A stretch of 64,000 bases of DNA, from contig CM024172.1 in NCBI GenBank assembly GCA_013433145.1, forward strand, positions 12,829,553 through 12,893,552. The letters run 5' to 3'. Made by a program: the position numbers and the translations under genes. This document shows positions 62,744-64,000 of this stretch, one piece after another. The stretch comes from Ascaris suum. Its lineage: Eukaryota > Nematoda > Chromadorea > Rhabditida > Ascarididae. Each line of letters begins with the position of its first letter. The first letter of the stretch is position 1. The notes under the pieces are model-generated. The model was not told where the DNA came from. It ran no database searches and saw nothing but the letters and a program-made list of their open reading frames with translations.

Positions 62744-63132
62744 ATATTAAACTTAAATCATTTGAATATCGTTGCATCAATGATCAACTAATCACATGCG
62801 CTGAAAATACTACCGAGTTTTCCGATACCGCTGACTGCAGCTGTATTTCAATTTGCCCTGACCACAAGCGGCCGTTTCCTCATTCTCCATTTGCAAAGAA
62901 GAACGTATACCATGAACACTGCTGCCAAAGATTGGGTGTTCAGAACCATTTCAAGCTGATGGCAGCTCCGCAACGTAGCCATAAACGTGCAGAATTTCCC
63001 GATGTTCGGGGACAGCCTCAATGTTTCGGCAGGCTCGGTAGTGAATTTGGCTTGACGGTTTTTTGTACTCCCCTTGTGAATGGGGATTTTCTTTTTTTTC
63101 ATTTAACGCCAAATATAAGTGCTCACTTATAG
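62744..63132 (+). CDS. Possible exon of an unidentified plus-strand gene (Cys-rich)
   Basis: After ctcttttacag a frame stays open for 129 codons to a TAG. It includes SFEYRCINDQLITCAENTTE, then FSDTADCSCISICPDHKRPF and VYHEHCCQRLGVQ. The Cys-rich part could be an extracellular domain, but I cannot name it. The frame overlaps a second open frame upstream, so the structure is unresolved. Confidence 0.3.
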
Positions 63133-63188
63133 ATCGATGTCAATACTGTTCTTTTTTACACGCGCTTTTGGAGTTGACATGTTTTCAG

Positions 63189-63395
63189 TATTGATTTCAC
63201 CGCCTTTTTCCAAAAGCACGATCTTTTCCAACATTATCACATAGGAAAACATCTACCTGCAACAAAAAATAGGCATCCAGCCGCTACTATGAGCAAACTT
63301 TATGACAACATCCTCCCACAAACTTTTCGTAGAACACTGCCTGCTCGCCACTCAAAATTTCTGTGCCGACTTATGAACGAAGCGCAGAATTTTAA
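63189..63395 (+). CDS. Possible exon of an unidentified plus-strand gene
   Basis: Bounded by tgttttcag and TTTAA|gtatgt, with one entering base and phase 2 at exit. It reads IDFTAFFQKHDLFQHYHIGK, then HLPATKNRHPAATMSKLYDN and so on to LMNEAQNF. Splice signals are good at both ends; no family recognised, and no phase-compatible next exon was found before the window ends. Confidence 0.32.
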
Positions 63396-64000
63396 GTATG
63401 TGTCGTGCATGCATGCAGTCTGCAATATTCTGGCGGAAAGATTTCCAGTTTACAACTGAAGGAATTCAATATGCAGTCACTGATGAATTGAAATCTCTTA
63501 GGAAGTACGAAAAGGTTTTAAGCCTATCCGCTCATGTCATAGCAACAAAGCAAACGACCGCAGCGAAGACCAATAAAATATTTTTGAAATTTTTGCGCGC
63601 CACCTCAGGAATAATGACTGTGTTTGGTTATTTATTTCTTTCAAGGATTTTCAGCGGTATCTGAACTTTTTTCGGATGAGAAACAATGTCATATGAGAAA
63701 TATGAGCTAAAAACAGTTCGACGTTTTTAGAAGCTCATTACGCTAATATTGTATCATTAAGCAGAACGAGTGCTGCCTTTTTTCGATAAAGAAACAAAGA
63801 GGCCCAAAACTATCGACGCTTGGGCGAGAGAATCAGACCATTTACTTCTTGGGGAGGAAAGGTGATGGAAAATTCGTAAGCTCAATGATTTGGTGTACTA
63901 ATGGAAGAACTGTAGGTAAACTTACAAGCCCAGCGATAACATGAATGCGAAAGGTTACGATAATATCGTCAGGAACACTTCGGTAGCTATGCAGCGCAAA
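63396..64000. other. Right edge, nothing supported
   Basis: An open plus-strand frame at 63398-63664 (FTTEGIQYAVTDELKSLRKY onwards) follows the acceptor gatttccag but is out of phase with the exon candidate before it. Otherwise only AT-rich sequence. Confidence 0.4.

Overview
The window is nuclear DNA from an ascarid nematode, most likely Ascaris. It is AT-rich, its genes are split by introns with nematode-style splice sites, and it carries several copies of the two-exon cecropin P antimicrobial peptide gene, a family known from Ascaris. One copy (28829-29255, +) encodes a mature peptide that matches cecropin P1 as I know it. There are no bacterial genes, rRNA, tRNA or CRISPR arrays.

Left third (about 1.4-25.9 kb, +): one long gene of at least 17 exons. 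It is the nematode relative of ZMIZ1/ZMIZ2 (Drosophila tonalli), an SP-RING (MIZ zinc finger) transcriptional co-regulator of the PIAS/SUMO-ligase type. I rebuilt the exons by hand. The reading phase agrees at every junction and gives about 912 codons: a Met/Gln/Pro-rich N-terminal half, the ZMIZ-specific domain, the SP-RING, and an acidic C-terminal stretch. The true N-terminus lies left of the window. An 8.2-kb intron separates the ZMIZ domain from the exon before the SP-RING.

Right two thirds (28-61 kb): a dispersed cecropin cluster. Intact genes are A (28.8 kb, +), B (33.3-32.9 kb, -), C (52.1-50.4 kb, -) and D (60.5-60.9 kb, +). Decayed first exons lie at 34.0 kb (+) and about 59.9 kb (-). 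All four intact genes split the peptide at the same codon and share a promoter arrangement: a TGAyTCAT site 39-50 bp upstream of a TATA-like box that itself lies 69-84 bp upstream of the ATG. Copy C is divergent: it lacks the tetrabasic cleavage site and has an enlarged intron.

Among the cecropins sit two unrelated minus-strand genes. One (45.1-39.6 kb) is an unrecognised multi-exon gene for a very basic, probably nuclear protein, with phase-consistent exons including a 27-nt microexon. The other (55.9-55.2 kb) holds the last two exons of mitochondrial ATP synthase subunit e; its first exon was not found.

The rest is intergenic: coding-like fragments with stops, three (TA)n tracts, a 158-bp tandem duplication, a 28-bp palindrome and GC-rich hairpins. 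Exon limits come from reading frame, splice signals and phase; no transcript evidence was available.
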